Source of the DNA: Chloroflexota bacterium
Lineage (GTDB): Bacteria > Chloroflexota > Limnocylindria > Limnocylindrales > CSP1-4
Reading direction: 5' to 3'
DNA length: 43,836 nucleotides
Assembly: GCA_003141955.1 (NCBI GenBank)
Contig: PLOC01000025.1
Coordinates: 3,597-47,432 of the forward strand
Program-made: the position numbers and the translations under genes
Shown: positions 1 to 9,390 of the stretch, in pieces
Position numbering within the stretch: the stretch's first letter is position 1
Layout of the letters: each line of letters opens with the position of its first letter
Notes under the pieces: model-generated
Databases searched by the model: none
Told to the model about the DNA's origin: nothing
Seen by the model: only the letters and a program-made list of their open reading frames with translations

Positions 1-68
1 ACAACCGACCGTGGCTCCCCGAGGCCAACAACCGACCGTGGCTCCCCGAGGCCAACAACCGACCGTGG
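1..68. repeat. 27-bp tandem repeat (acaaccgaccgtggctccccgaggcca), about 2.5 copies, truncated by the window edge
   Basis: Copies at 1-27 and 28-54 are identical; a partial copy lies at 55-68. The unit is a multiple of 3 and stays open in frame 2 as QPTVAPRGQ. Confidence 0.9.
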
Positions 69-166
69 TGAACGAAATGCGTCGTCGAATCCAATCTCTC
101 CTGCTGATCTTGGGAGCAGGCCTCCTGGCCGCCGCTGCCGGCGGCGCCAGTTACAGGCCGTTTTAG
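2..166 (+). CDS. Possible 3' end of an ORF with QPTVAPRGQ repeats followed by a hydrophobic C-terminal segment, or a 29-aa ORF starting at ATG 77
   Basis: Frame 2 reads ...QPTVAPRGQQPTVVNEMRRRIQSLLLILGAGLLAAAAGGASYRPF*. The 5' end is outside the window. Confidence 0.3.
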   Translation, partial: QPTVAPRGQQPTVAPRGQQPTVVNEMRRRIQSLLLILGAGLLAAAAGGASYRPF

Positions 167-228
167 GTACCTCTCTCCCATAGCCCTTCGGTTCTGGGCC
201 GGGGTAGATTGCCGCGCCTGAGTGAGGA

Positions 229-1593
229 GTGGCGATGAACCGTCGGCTGGGAGTGCTGATAGCCTTTGTGGCGCTCGCTAGTGGCTTGCTGCTGGCTGGC
301 GCCGTTGGTCTGTGCCCGGTGCGGCCCGCGATCTCCATCAACGGCGGCCAGGGCGGCGTCGTCCTCGGCATCGTCTTCTGGGTGGGTCTGACACTGGTCG
401 GCTCGTCGCTCGCCGTACAGATGCCGAGCGGCAGCGTGTTGGACGTCGGTTACGTGCCTGTGATTGCCGCCGTCAGCCTGGGTGGTCCGGCAGCCGCAGC
501 ATGGGTGGGGCTTCTCGGTACGACGCAGGCTCGCGAGTTGCGCCGGGAGGTGCCCTGGTACGGGGTCGTGGCGAATCATTGCGCCATCATGTCGCCGGCG
601 ATTCTGAGTGCCTTTGCCCTCCAGATTGTCCCCGCCCGCTCGGATCCCCGGGTCGATTTGGCAGCGACAGTTGGCGCCGCCGCGATCTGCTTCTCGCTCA
701 ACGTCTTCATTACCGCGACCTTCGTTTCGCTGCGCGACAGTCAGCCGGTCACCAACCAGTTACGGGTTGCCGGTGGTGCGTACTTGGTCATGCTGGCTCT
801 CGCGCCGGTGGCGTGGCTGATGGCGCAGACGTATGCCACGACGGGCTGGTGGGCGGCGGTGCTTTTTGCCGTGCCGGTGCTCAGCAACAGGACCGCCTAT
901 AGGGCCTTCGTGGAAGTGCGCGAGATGTTCACCGAAACCGTGGCCAGCCTGGCGGAGGCGGTCGACAAACGCGACAAGTTCACCGGCGGCCACAGCCAGG
1001 GCGTCAAGAAGATCGCCATGGACATCGGGAGGGCGATGAAGGTGAGCGACGAAGAACTGGAGGCCCTCGATTGGGGCGGCCTCCTCCACGACATCGGCAA
1101 GATCGGCGTACCGGACGACGTGTTGCTCAAGCAGGAGCGACTCACGCGCGAGGAGCGCACGAAGATGAACAAGCACCCGGTGTTGGGCGCGGAGATTATC
1201 GCCCCGGTCAAGCACTTGGCCCCGGAGCTACCGATCATCCTTCACCACCACGAGTGGTTCAACGGATCCGGCTATCCCGATGGACTAGTGGGCGACGAGA
1301 TCCCCAAGCTCGCCCGAATCCTCCACGTCGCCGACGCGTTCGAGGCCATGACGCATCCGCGGCCGTACCGCATGACGCCGCTCACGCCCGAACAGGCGCT
1401 GGCCGAGCTGCGCAAGTTCGGCGGGATCCAGTTCGATCCGGACGTCGTGGATGCCTTCGTCCGGACGAAGTGGGCGCGCGGGCTGGCCGATCCGGGGCGC
1501 GACGAGGTCCGAGACGTGCCCCTGATCGGCGATGCGGCCGGCTCGATTGCGAGCCTGGCGGCCGGCCCGGCCCCTTCCGGCGCAGCCAGCTGA
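229..1593 (+). CDS. HD-GYP domain phosphodiesterase-like protein with an N-terminal multi-TM sensor region
   Basis: HDIGKIGVPD, HPVLGAEI and HHHEWFNGSGYPDGL motifs; hydrophobic N-terminus. ATG 235 with GAGGAG upstream may be the true start. Confidence 0.9.
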   Translation: MAMNRRLGVLIAFVALASGLLLAGAVGLCPVRPAISINGGQGGVVLGIVFWVGLTLVGSSLAVQMPSGSVLDVGYVPVIAAVSLGGPAAAAWVGLLGTTQARELRREVPWYGVVANHCAIMSPAILSAFALQIVPARSDPRVDLAATVGAAAICFSLNVFITATFVSLRDSQPVTNQLRVAGGAYLVMLALAPVAWLMAQTYATTGWWAAVLFAVPVLSNRTAYRAFVEVREMFTETVASLAEAVDKRDKFTGGHSQGVKKIAMDIGRAMKVSDEELEALDWGGLLHDIGKIGVPDDVLLKQERLTREERTKMNKHPVLGAEIIAPVKHLAPELPIILHHHEWFNGSGYPDGLVGDEIPKLARILHVADAFEAMTHPRPYRMTPLTPEQALAELRKFGGIQFDPDVVDAFVRTKWARGLADPGRDEVRDVPLIGDAAGSIASLAAGPAPSGAAS

Positions 1594-1596
1594 CAG

Positions 1597-3432
1597 GTGC
1601 CCGCCCTCGGGGTACTCCTCGGGTTTGGCCTGGGTCTGGCCGCCGGCGGGCGGCTGGACAACCTGCTCGACGTCCGGCTGCGCTGGTGGCCGGTGCTGCT
1701 CATTGCGGCCGGGGCGCGTTTTGGGCTGGACGCGGCCCTGACCGGGGGCGGCATTCCGGACGCCGTGCGAATGTGGTTGGTCCTGGTCGCGTATGTGCTG
1801 CTCACGGTCATGCTGCTGGCCAATCGGAACCTGCCCGGCCTGACGGCCGCCGCACTCGGCACCGTGGCCAATGGGATCGCCATCGTTGTCAACGGCGGCT
1901 GGATGCCGGTCTGGCAGCCCAGCCTGGCCGCCGCCGGCTTCGATCCGGCCGCGGTCCAGTCGAGCTTCCACGTCCTGCTGACCGGCCCGATGGACGCCAG
2001 CTTCTTCGCCCACGGCGGCCCGCTCGCCGACGTCATCCCGATCCCCATCCCGATAATCCAGTCCGTCGCGTCCGTCGGCGACCTGCTGCTGGGAGCGGGC
2101 CTGGCCTTCTTCGTCTTCGCCGCGGTCGTTCGGGCGCCGGTGCTCGTTTCGGTGTCGGTTCCGGCCGCTCCGGCTCGAGCGGGCGCGCTGCGCCATCCGT
2201 ACGTCCGGCTGGCCACCAACGGCCCGTTCTCGGCCATGTGGCTGGCGCAGGTCATCTCCTCGCTAGGGGATCGCGTCCACCAGATCGCGCTCGTCTTCCT
2301 GGTCGAGCGCGCCACGAACGCATCGCCGCTGGCGCTGGGTCTCGTCTTCGCCGCCATGACGCTTCCCACCTCCCTCGTGGGTCCGCTGGCCGGAGCCCTC
2401 GTCGATCGCTGGAATCGGAAATGGGTGATGGTGGGCTCGGACCTGGTTCGAGCCGGGCTGGTCTTCGCCATACCGATCGTCGCGGTGGTGCACATCAGCC
2501 TGGTCGTTGGCCTGGTCTTCCTGATCGCGGCCGCCTCGTCGTTCTTCCGCCCCGCAAGAGCCGCGGCATTGCCCCATGTTGTCCCGGACGAGGACCTGCT
2601 CACGGCCAACTCGGCGATGTGGGTGGCGGACACGGTCAGCGATCTGGCAGGCTACGGCCTGGGCGGGCTCTTCGTGGCGTTCCTGGGATCGGCGCTGTCG
2701 CTGGCGTTCTGGATCGACGGGGCGAGCTACCTGGCCTCGGCGGCACTGGTGGCGGCGGTGGCGATCCCTCGAATCCTTCCGGCGGGGGGCGGGCAGGCCG
2801 GCGTGGGGGCGCCCGGTGTCGGCGCCTCGCTGCGAGCCGACCTCGTGGCCGGCTGGCGGTTCCTTCGCGCCGAGACGGTCCTGTTCGCCACAACGGTCCA
2901 GGCCACGATCGCGGAGTACGGACTCGGGGCGTTGACGGCGCTCTCCCCGTTGCTCGTGGCCGCGTTGCCGCTGGGCAGGCTGGACGCGCCCACAGCGTAC
3001 GGTTTCTTCGAGATGTCGATGGGCGTCGGGCTTCTGGGCGGCGGCCTGGTCATCGGCGCCATCGCGACACGCATTCCCAAAGGGCCGGCGATCGTGACCG
3101 GCTTCACGGTGCTGGGCATGTCTCTGATCCTGTTCTCCGTGACCGGCAGCCTGTGGCTGGCGCTGGTGCTGGCGGCGGTCGTCGGCCTCGCCAACGTCGT
3201 CTTCGTCGTCCCGAGCCAGACCATCTTCCAGCAGCGCACCCCGGACGAGATGCTGGGGCGAGTGGTCGCCATCCGCCTCGCGCTTGTGAACGTGATGCTC
3301 GCCGTTTCGATGGCCACGAGCGGGCTATTCGCCCAGATCTTCGGCCTCGACGTCGTGCTGGCGGGGTGCGGCATCCTCGCCGCCGCCGCGGGCCTGGCCG
3401 GCTTCGCCGTCCGCGCCATCCGAGAGGCCTGA
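1597..3432 (+). CDS. DUF5317-like N-terminal domain fused to an MFS transporter
   Basis: N-terminal part with LRWWPVLL and VNGGWMPV motifs resembles DUF5317; C-terminal part from about residue 200 (FSAMWLAQVISSLGDRVHQIAL...) is MFS. GTG start. Confidence 0.75.
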   Translation: MPALGVLLGFGLGLAAGGRLDNLLDVRLRWWPVLLIAAGARFGLDAALTGGGIPDAVRMWLVLVAYVLLTVMLLANRNLPGLTAAALGTVANGIAIVVNGGWMPVWQPSLAAAGFDPAAVQSSFHVLLTGPMDASFFAHGGPLADVIPIPIPIIQSVASVGDLLLGAGLAFFVFAAVVRAPVLVSVSVPAAPARAGALRHPYVRLATNGPFSAMWLAQVISSLGDRVHQIALVFLVERATNASPLALGLVFAAMTLPTSLVGPLAGALVDRWNRKWVMVGSDLVRAGLVFAIPIVAVVHISLVVGLVFLIAAASSFFRPARAAALPHVVPDEDLLTANSAMWVADTVSDLAGYGLGGLFVAFLGSALSLAFWIDGASYLASAALVAAVAIPRILPAGGGQAGVGAPGVGASLRADLVAGWRFLRAETVLFATTVQATIAEYGLGALTALSPLLVAALPLGRLDAPTAYGFFEMSMGVGLLGGGLVIGAIATRIPKGPAIVTGFTVLGMSLILFSVTGSLWLALVLAAVVGLANVVFVVPSQTIFQQRTPDEMLGRVVAIRLALVNVMLAVSMATSGLFAQIFGLDVVLAGCGILAAAAGLAGFAVRAIREA

Positions 3433-3620
3433 CGAGGTCGAGTTGCGCCGCCGCGCGACAACCGCGCAATCGGCGGACCGAGCGATGCGCAAGCGGCGAT
3501 CGGTGGATTCGGGCTAAACTGCCGCCGGAGGGTTGCGCCCGAACCGTTACCGTGCGGGTGAACCGCACCCGGCGAACTGGGCACGCGCGTGCCGAACCAA
3601 CACAGGAGCGAAGCCAGGGC

Positions 3621-4091
3621 ATGTCGGACCACGACAAGGACGCCCTCGAAACGGGCGAGCCCAACGAATTCATGCCAGGCGAGGACGAGTTCGAAGACGA
3701 GCTCGAGGCGGGAGACGAGGCTGAGGCTGGAGCTCCGATGGAGCCCAGCAAGCCCGGCCGTCGCTTCGGCTTCGGTCGTTCGTCCGCCGAGGCCGAGGTC
3801 CATCCACAGGGCTCGGTCCGGGCGACGCACGAGCGCGTCCACATCGACGACCGCGCCTCGGCGCTGTTCGCCCTGGTGTGCGCCGTGGGCATGATCGCAA
3901 TCCTGGTCGGCTCGTTCGTGCTGTCGTCCTGGCCCGCCGGGCCGGCTCCTACGCTGCCGCCGCTGAACCTGGAGACCTACTCGCCTCCGCCGGCGACACC
4001 CACGCCGGTGGCGACACCCACGCCGGTGGTCACCGTCGCACCGTCTGCGTCGGCCGCACCCACCGCGGCACCCACGGCGACCGCCTCCTAA
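3621..4091 (+). CDS. Acidic single-TM protein with a Pro/Thr/Ala-rich C-terminal tail
   Basis: MSDHDKDALETGEPNEFMPGEDEFEDELEAGDEAEAG..., one TM segment (ALFALVCAVGMIAILVGSFVLSSW), tail ATPTPVATPTPVVTVAPSASAAPTAAPTATAS. Confidence 0.65.
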   Translation: MSDHDKDALETGEPNEFMPGEDEFEDELEAGDEAEAGAPMEPSKPGRRFGFGRSSAEAEVHPQGSVRATHERVHIDDRASALFALVCAVGMIAILVGSFVLSSWPAGPAPTLPPLNLETYSPPPATPTPVATPTPVVTVAPSASAAPTAAPTATAS

Positions 4092-4181
4092 CCCGTTCAG
4101 CCGGCCGAACGCCGGCCGGGCAGCTCAATCGCTCAGGGCCGCCACCGGGCACAACCTCGCATGAGAGCGCCCGGCGAGGCG

Positions 4182-4187
4182 TATCTT
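4182..4187 (+). promoter_or_regulatory. Candidate -10 (TATCTT) exactly 6 nt upstream of GTG 4194 of pcm
   Basis: TATCTT-CGACGC-GTG. Confidence 0.4.
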
Positions 4188-4193
4188 CGACGC

Positions 4194-4904
4194 GTGGACC
4201 CCGCCAGAGCCTCCTCGCTGCGCGCGGAGATGGTCGAACACCAGCTCCGGCGCCGCGGCATTCGCGACGAGCGCGTCCTGGCCGCGATGGGCGAGTTGCC
4301 GCGCGAGCTGTTCCTGCCGCCGGACCTCACCGACGACGCGTACAGCGACGCCGCCCTGCCGATCGCCTCGGGCCAATCGATCAGCCAGCCGTACATCGTC
4401 GGCCTCATGACCGAGCTGCTGGAGCCACGCCCGGGGATGCGGGTCCTCGAGATCGGCACCGGCACGGGCTATCAGGCCGCCGTCCTGGCCCTGATCGGAT
4501 GCGAGGTGCTGTCGATCGAGCGCCATCCCGAGCTGGCGGCGGCTGCGCGCACTCGATTGGCCTCGCTCAGCCTGGCCGACCCGCGTTTGGCCGACCGCGT
4601 TCGGATCGAGGTCGCCGACGGCAGCATCGGCTGGCGATTGAGAGCCCCGTTCGAAGGCATCATCGTGACCGCGGCCGCGCCTCGAGTCCCCGACCCGTTG
4701 CGCCGGCAGATGGCGGACGGCGGCCGGCTGGTGATTCCGGTCGGGCCGCTCGGCGGCCAGGAACTGGTCCAGGTGATCCGTCGCGGGGAGGGCTTCGAGG
4801 AGCGGACATTCGGAGGATGCGTCTTCGTGCCGCTGATCGGTGCCGCCGCCTACGACGAGGAGGAGTCGCAGCGGGGGCGCCGGCGGTGGCCGGGGCCGTT
4901 CTGA
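4194..4904 (+). CDS. pcm: Protein-L-isoaspartate O-methyltransferase
   Basis: MVEHQLRRRGIRDERVLAAMGELPRELFLP, ISQPYIVGLMTELL and VLEIGTGTGYQAAVLA motifs. The open frame extends to ATG 4161; GTG 4194 preferred from the upstream element. Confidence 0.9.
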   Translation: MDPARASSLRAEMVEHQLRRRGIRDERVLAAMGELPRELFLPPDLTDDAYSDAALPIASGQSISQPYIVGLMTELLEPRPGMRVLEIGTGTGYQAAVLALIGCEVLSIERHPELAAAARTRLASLSLADPRLADRVRIEVADGSIGWRLRAPFEGIIVTAAAPRVPDPLRRQMADGGRLVIPVGPLGGQELVQVIRRGEGFEERTFGGCVFVPLIGAAAYDEEESQRGRRRWPGPF

Positions 4905-4926
4905 GGCCAGCGGCGCTGACGATCCG

Positions 4927-6147
4927 CTACCGCGCCACGCCCTCGGACTGGCGGATCCGCAGGGCGGCCTCGTCGTAGAGATCCGAGACGGCCTTGACCA
5001 TCAGCTCGACGCAGAAGCGCTCGTGGACAAGATCGTGGCCGCGGCGGGCGATCGTGTCCGCCAGCGGGTGGTCCGTCAGCAACCGAACGATCGCGGTGGC
5101 CAGCGCCTCGCAGTCGTGCGGCGGGACGAGCAGCCCGCTGATCCCGTCTTCGATCATCTCCGGGATTCCGCCCACCGCCGAAGCCACGACCGGGCGGCTC
5201 AGTGCCATCGCCTCGAGAACGCTCAGGCCCTGGGCTTCGCGGTACGACGGCAGGACGGACACGTCCAGGGCGGCCGTGACCGCCGGCACGTCCTCGCGGC
5301 GACCGGTGAAGACGACCCGCCCGGAGATTCCCAGAATGTCGGCCTGGGCCTCCAGGGAGTCCTGCTCCGAACCTTCGCCGACGACGAGCAGCCAGGCGTT
5401 GGGGACGGCGGCCAGGACCAGCGGCCAGGCGGCGAGCAGGGTACGGTGGCCTTTCTCCGCCTCGAGTCGAGCGACGACGCCCACGATCGGGGCCTCGGCG
5501 TCGATGTGGTAGTCCTCGTGGAGCGTGCAGCAGGGCTGCTGGTGGTTGTAGCGCTGCAGGTCGACGCCGTTGTAGACGAGGCTGATCGGCGCGCCCCGGC
5601 GCCCCTCATCGGCGATCTTCTGCTCGATCGCCTTCGAGACGACGATCAGGCGATCCATCAGCGGCGTGAGCTGGCGAAGCGTTTCGCGATCCTCGACGCA
5701 GCGGACGCGGCTCGAGTGCACGGTCGAGATGACCGCGGGGCGACGGCAGCCCTTCTCACCTAGATGCAGGGCGGCCTTGGTTCCAACGACCTCGGCCCGG
5801 AACATGTGGTTGTGGACGACCTCGGGCTCGAAGGCGCCGAGCTCCTCGGCCAGCGCCAGCACGGCCAGCCGATCGTCCGGCTCGTCGATCACCGAAGCTT
5901 CGATGCCGGCCTTCTGCAACCGGCGGACGCTGCTGCCGTGGGAGAGCGAGATGACCCGGACGTCGTAGCGGGCCGGGTTCAGCCGCGAAGCGAGCGAGAA
6001 GACGTGCTCCTGCGCTCCGCCGTTGGTGCCGGTTGCCATGACCTCCACGACCCGCACCCGCCCACCGGGGAGTGGCCCTCGTTCATCCGCCTCGAGACAC
6101 GGCTCCTCGTGGCCGTCGTGGCCGTCGTGGCCTTCGTCGGCGCCCAT
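4927..6147 (-). CDS. Glycosyltransferase family 4
   Basis: GGAQEHVFSLASRL, VVGEGSEQDSLEAQA and SYREAQGLSVLEAMALSRPVVASAVGGIPEMI motifs. Confidence 0.88.
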   Translation of the reverse strand: MGADEGHDGHDGHEEPCLEADERGPLPGGRVRVVEVMATGTNGGAQEHVFSLASRLNPARYDVRVISLSHGSSVRRLQKAGIEASVIDEPDDRLAVLALAEELGAFEPEVVHNHMFRAEVVGTKAALHLGEKGCRRPAVISTVHSSRVRCVEDRETLRQLTPLMDRLIVVSKAIEQKIADEGRRGAPISLVYNGVDLQRYNHQQPCCTLHEDYHIDAEAPIVGVVARLEAEKGHRTLLAAWPLVLAAVPNAWLLVVGEGSEQDSLEAQADILGISGRVVFTGRREDVPAVTAALDVSVLPSYREAQGLSVLEAMALSRPVVASAVGGIPEMIEDGISGLLVPPHDCEALATAIVRLLTDHPLADTIARRGHDLVHERFCVELMVKAVSDLYDEAALRIRQSEGVAR

Positions 6148-6149
6148 CG

Positions 6150-7361
6150 CTAGCGGCCCTCCGTGGCGGTGGGACCAGCTGCCGCGCCCGTGCCGTCGCC
6201 TCCGGCCGTGCGCTGGACGAGCAGCCGTTCGATCGGCTCGTCAACCGCGCCCCACTCGTATTTGTAGGGCTCGTTGCCGCGCATGAAGTCGAGGCGGGTG
6301 CGACGGAGCTCGATGGCTCGTTGGATGTAGGACGCGACCATGATCACTCCGGGGGAAAGCTCTCTGGCGTCCGGCTCGACGCCGGCGTTGTAGTAGTAGA
6401 CCGTACGGCCGTCGTCTAGGATCACTCCGGCCGCGATTCGGCGCCCTCCGACCGCCAGGAAATCCAACTCGACGATCCCGGTCGGCGCGCAACTCTCGAA
6501 CAGCTCCGCGAAGAAGCGGCGGCTCGCGGCCCCGCCTTGTGTCGCCGGGAAGAGGCCGTCCTCGCCCCAGCGCTTCTGATGCAGGTCGATGAATGCCTGC
6601 AGGTCCGCGGCCGGGGCCTCCGATTTGCGCATCTCGACGGGCCCGGCCGCCTCGGCCCGTCGGATCTTGCGCCGAATCTCGTGCCGCTCCTTCTTGTCGA
6701 GCGTGCCGAGATAGCCCTCGAAGTCGAGGCCGGCCGGGAGGGTCAGCACGGGGCAGACGTCTTCCTGTTCGCGCGTCACGAGCCAGTGGCCGCGCGGCGC
6801 CACCCACTCGAACGCGGCGGCGAGCGCATCCGCGGCCGGATCGCCGGCCCGAAGGCGGCGCAGGTCCACCACGTCCCAGCGCGAGGGATCCTCGTCGGCG
6901 AGGGCCGCGACGACGGCATGGCAGACGGCCGGCAGGTCCGCGGGCGCGGCCAGGATGGTGGCGTAGTCCGCGTGATACGAGGCGCCGAAGAAGACGGCCG
7001 TCGCCGAAGCGGACACGGGGCGGAGAACCGGGCCGACCTGATGGCGGAGCGTCGTGCGCCCCGCCACGTCCCCCGGCTCCAGCTCGTGGCGATGCATCAG
7101 CGGCGCGATCCCGACGATCTCGTCCGGGGCCGCCTCGTCCACGACGACAAGCGTCTGGTCGTGGGCAGTCTCGCCGTATGCGGCCCACCATGCCCGCTGC
7201 ACGCAGTGGCGCGAGAACGGTGTCGCGGCGGGCGACCGATCGACGAGCGCGTCCCAGGTTTCCCCGGGGATGGAATCGAAGGCTCGACGGCGGCCGACGA
7301 GATGGCTCCGCCGCTCGTCCGGACGGGCAGGCCCGCCGGCTGAAGTGGAGGGGATGGTCAC
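6150..7361 (-). CDS. GNAT / FemAB-CelD-like N-acyltransferase
   Basis: KKERHEIRRKIRRAEAAG, FIDLHQKRWGEDGLF and YYYNAGVEPDARELSPGVIMVASYIQRAIE motifs typical of BioF2-like acetyltransferases. Confidence 0.75.
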   Translation of the reverse strand: MTIPSTSAGGPARPDERRSHLVGRRRAFDSIPGETWDALVDRSPAATPFSRHCVQRAWWAAYGETAHDQTLVVVDEAAPDEIVGIAPLMHRHELEPGDVAGRTTLRHQVGPVLRPVSASATAVFFGASYHADYATILAAPADLPAVCHAVVAALADEDPSRWDVVDLRRLRAGDPAADALAAAFEWVAPRGHWLVTREQEDVCPVLTLPAGLDFEGYLGTLDKKERHEIRRKIRRAEAAGPVEMRKSEAPAADLQAFIDLHQKRWGEDGLFPATQGGAASRRFFAELFESCAPTGIVELDFLAVGGRRIAAGVILDDGRTVYYYNAGVEPDARELSPGVIMVASYIQRAIELRRTRLDFMRGNEPYKYEWGAVDEPIERLLVQRTAGGDGTGAAAGPTATEGR

Positions 7362-7367
7362 CCTCCG

Positions 7368-7373
7368 AGAATA
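7368..7373 (-). promoter_or_regulatory. Candidate -10 (TATTCT) 6 nt upstream of GTG 7361
   Basis: Minus strand TATTCT-CGGAGG-GTG. Confidence 0.4.
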
Positions 7374-7403
7374 GCACCACGCCCCCGGCGTGCTTGCCGG
7401 CGC

Positions 7404-8525
7404 CTATGCGGCCGCGGCAGTGGCGCGAGCTCCGCGCCGTTCGAGCGCGGCCTCCCACAGCAGAACCGCCAGGCAGGCGAAGAACGTGACCGAGACGCTG
7501 GCCGCCGGCAGCCAGGCGTCGCCCGCGAATAGCGCGATCCAGCCGGCGAGTGGGAAGACGACCGCCCACGTTCGGCCGCGCCCGACGAGCCAGGCCGTCG
7601 GTAGCAGGAGCAGCACGGCGTAGTGGTCGCGCAGCGGCGATGAGATGAGCTGGCTGGCCACGATCGTGACCTGCAGGCTGAGCTCGGGGCTGGCGTAGCG
7701 CCACGCAACGAGGAGCGCAGCCACTGCCAGCGCCGCCGACGCGAGCTGTATGGCCGTGGCCAGCGCCTCCGAGGCGCCCGCCATGTGGGCCACCGCGCCA
7801 GGGGCGAAGTTGTGCGGCGTGGTCAGCTGCCCGCCCAGGTCGCGCAGCAGGTCGGCATACGTGGCCCACGCGCCCAGGCCCGTGACGATTGTCGCCGCGG
7901 CCGCCAGGGCGAGAGTGGCGGCGGCGGCCACCGCGGCCGCACGGAACCGTCCCGTGGCGATCGCCCAGACCCCGAGCAGCGCCGGCTGCACCTTCACCAG
8001 CGTCCCGATCGCCGTCACCCCGCCCACGACGGCGGCCCGATCCATCCACCGCCAGGCCGCGGCGAAACCCAGAAAGAGGAGCGGCTCCACCTGGCCGAGC
8101 TTGACCGCGTACAGCAGCGGCCAGTCGAGCGCGGCCACGATCACGATCAGCCAGCGCACGTCACGCCGGACCGGCAGCAACGCGACTCCGATCATGAAGC
8201 ACGCGGCCATGGCCAGGCACCACAGCCCCGCGGCCGCTCCCCCCAGGGAGAGCCACGGAACGAGGACGACGGCGAAGGTCGGCGGGTAGGTGTAGGTGCC
8301 GGGGCACGTGCCGACGTTCACCGAGAAGGCCACGTCGTAGATGGGCCGTCCGTCGCGCAGGGCCTGGGCCGCGCCCTCGTAGCAGTGGAAGTCGTAGCCC
8401 AGGGTGTTGCCCGCCGAGGCGAGAACGAGGGCGAGCATCCCCACCAGCAGGGCGACCGAACCGACGGGAACGAAGGCCTCGGCCAGCCGCGGGCGCGACC
8501 TCGCCTGCGCCACCGGCTCGGTCAT
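7404..8525 (-). CDS. GT87-like integral membrane glycosyltransferase
   Basis: GYDFHCYEGAAQALRDGRPIYD, YTYPPTFAVVLVP and VKVQPALLGVW motifs; many TM segments. Confidence 0.7.
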   Translation of the reverse strand: MTEPVAQARSRPRLAEAFVPVGSVALLVGMLALVLASAGNTLGYDFHCYEGAAQALRDGRPIYDVAFSVNVGTCPGTYTYPPTFAVVLVPWLSLGGAAAGLWCLAMAACFMIGVALLPVRRDVRWLIVIVAALDWPLLYAVKLGQVEPLLFLGFAAAWRWMDRAAVVGGVTAIGTLVKVQPALLGVWAIATGRFRAAAVAAAATLALAAAATIVTGLGAWATYADLLRDLGGQLTTPHNFAPGAVAHMAGASEALATAIQLASAALAVAALLVAWRYASPELSLQVTIVASQLISSPLRDHYAVLLLLPTAWLVGRGRTWAVVFPLAGWIALFAGDAWLPAASVSVTFFACLAVLLWEAALERRGARATAAAA

Positions 8526-8535
8526 CGCGGGCCGT

Positions 8536-9330
8536 TCATTTCGCCGGCGCGTCCCCGAGGATCCGCTTCACGCCGCGGTGGATGAACCTGATGCGCAGCA
8601 GGTCCCAGCCGACGCGAAGGGCGAGGCGCGGGCGGGCGTGCATGCGCGAGCCGCGCCGATCGGCCCAGACCACCGGCATCACCGCCATCCGGTAGCCCCG
8701 CTGCCGCGCCACGAAGATCAGGTCCACGTCGAAAACGATGCTCGTGATTCGCAGCCGGCCGAACAGATCCCGCGCCGCGTCGCGCCGGAACCCCTTGAAG
8801 CCACACTGGGTGTCGTCGATCGGGCCGGTCACCCAGACCCGAGCGGCGAGGCGGAAGAGCTTGCCGACGAGCCGTCGAAAACGCGGTTGCGAGGCCCGCA
8901 TGTCCGAGCCGTCGGGCTGGATGCGGCTCCCGAGAGCGATGTCGCTGGACGCCAGCGCCTGGACGAGCCTCGGCAGCTGATCCGGGGGCGTGGCCATGTC
9001 CGCGTCGGCAAACACGATCAGATCTCCCTGGGCGGCCAGCATCCCCGCCCGAACCGCTGAGCCCTTGCCGGCGTGCGAGACGGCCAGCAGCCGCAGTTCG
9101 GGGCAGTCGCCCCTGGCCGCCTTGCCCTCGCCGACGTACTCGGCCCGAGCCCGAACCAACGCCGCCGTGCCGTCGGTGCTTCCGTCGTCCACGACCAGCA
9201 CGTCCACCTTCTCGGGCAGCGCGCCCTGCGGCGCGGCGCAAAGGTAGGCGAAGAGCTCGTCTAGGGCGGGCCCGAGCCGGCCCTCCTCGTTGAACGCGGG
9301 CAGGACGATCGAAAGGCTGCTGAAAACCAT
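8536..9330 (-). CDS. GT2 family glycosyltransferase (dolichyl-phosphate glucosyltransferase-like)
   Basis: MVFSSLSIVLPAFNEEGRLGPAL, VLVVDDGSTDGT, VFADADMATPPDQLPRLV and DTQCGFKGFRR motifs. Start taken as ATG 9330; the frame is open to 9399. Confidence 0.85.
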   Translation of the reverse strand: MVFSSLSIVLPAFNEEGRLGPALDELFAYLCAAPQGALPEKVDVLVVDDGSTDGTAALVRARAEYVGEGKAARGDCPELRLLAVSHAGKGSAVRAGMLAAQGDLIVFADADMATPPDQLPRLVQALASSDIALGSRIQPDGSDMRASQPRFRRLVGKLFRLAARVWVTGPIDDTQCGFKGFRRDAARDLFGRLRITSIVFDVDLIFVARQRGYRMAVMPVVWADRRGSRMHARPRLALRVGWDLLRIRFIHRGVKRILGDAPAK

Positions 9331-9337
9331 CTCCGGG

Positions 9338-9343
9338 AGTTTA
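9338..9343 (-). promoter_or_regulatory. Candidate -10 (TAAACT) 7 nt upstream of ATG 9330
   Basis: Minus strand TAAACT-CCCGGAG-ATG. Confidence 0.35.
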
Positions 9344-9390
9344 GCCGGGTCCACCGGTCGCGCGCCGCTCGTTCGGCCCCACGCAGAGTC

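Noticed and set aside
1-68. CRISPR array
   Set aside because: The repeats are contiguous with no unique spacers, so this is a tandem repeat.
1071-4091. 1006-aa plus-strand ORF spanning the HD-GYP, MFS and acidic-protein region
   Set aside because: Shadow ORF of high-GC DNA: Arg/Pro/Gly-rich and overlapping well-supported genes. Only its 3' end (3621-4091) is a plausible gene.
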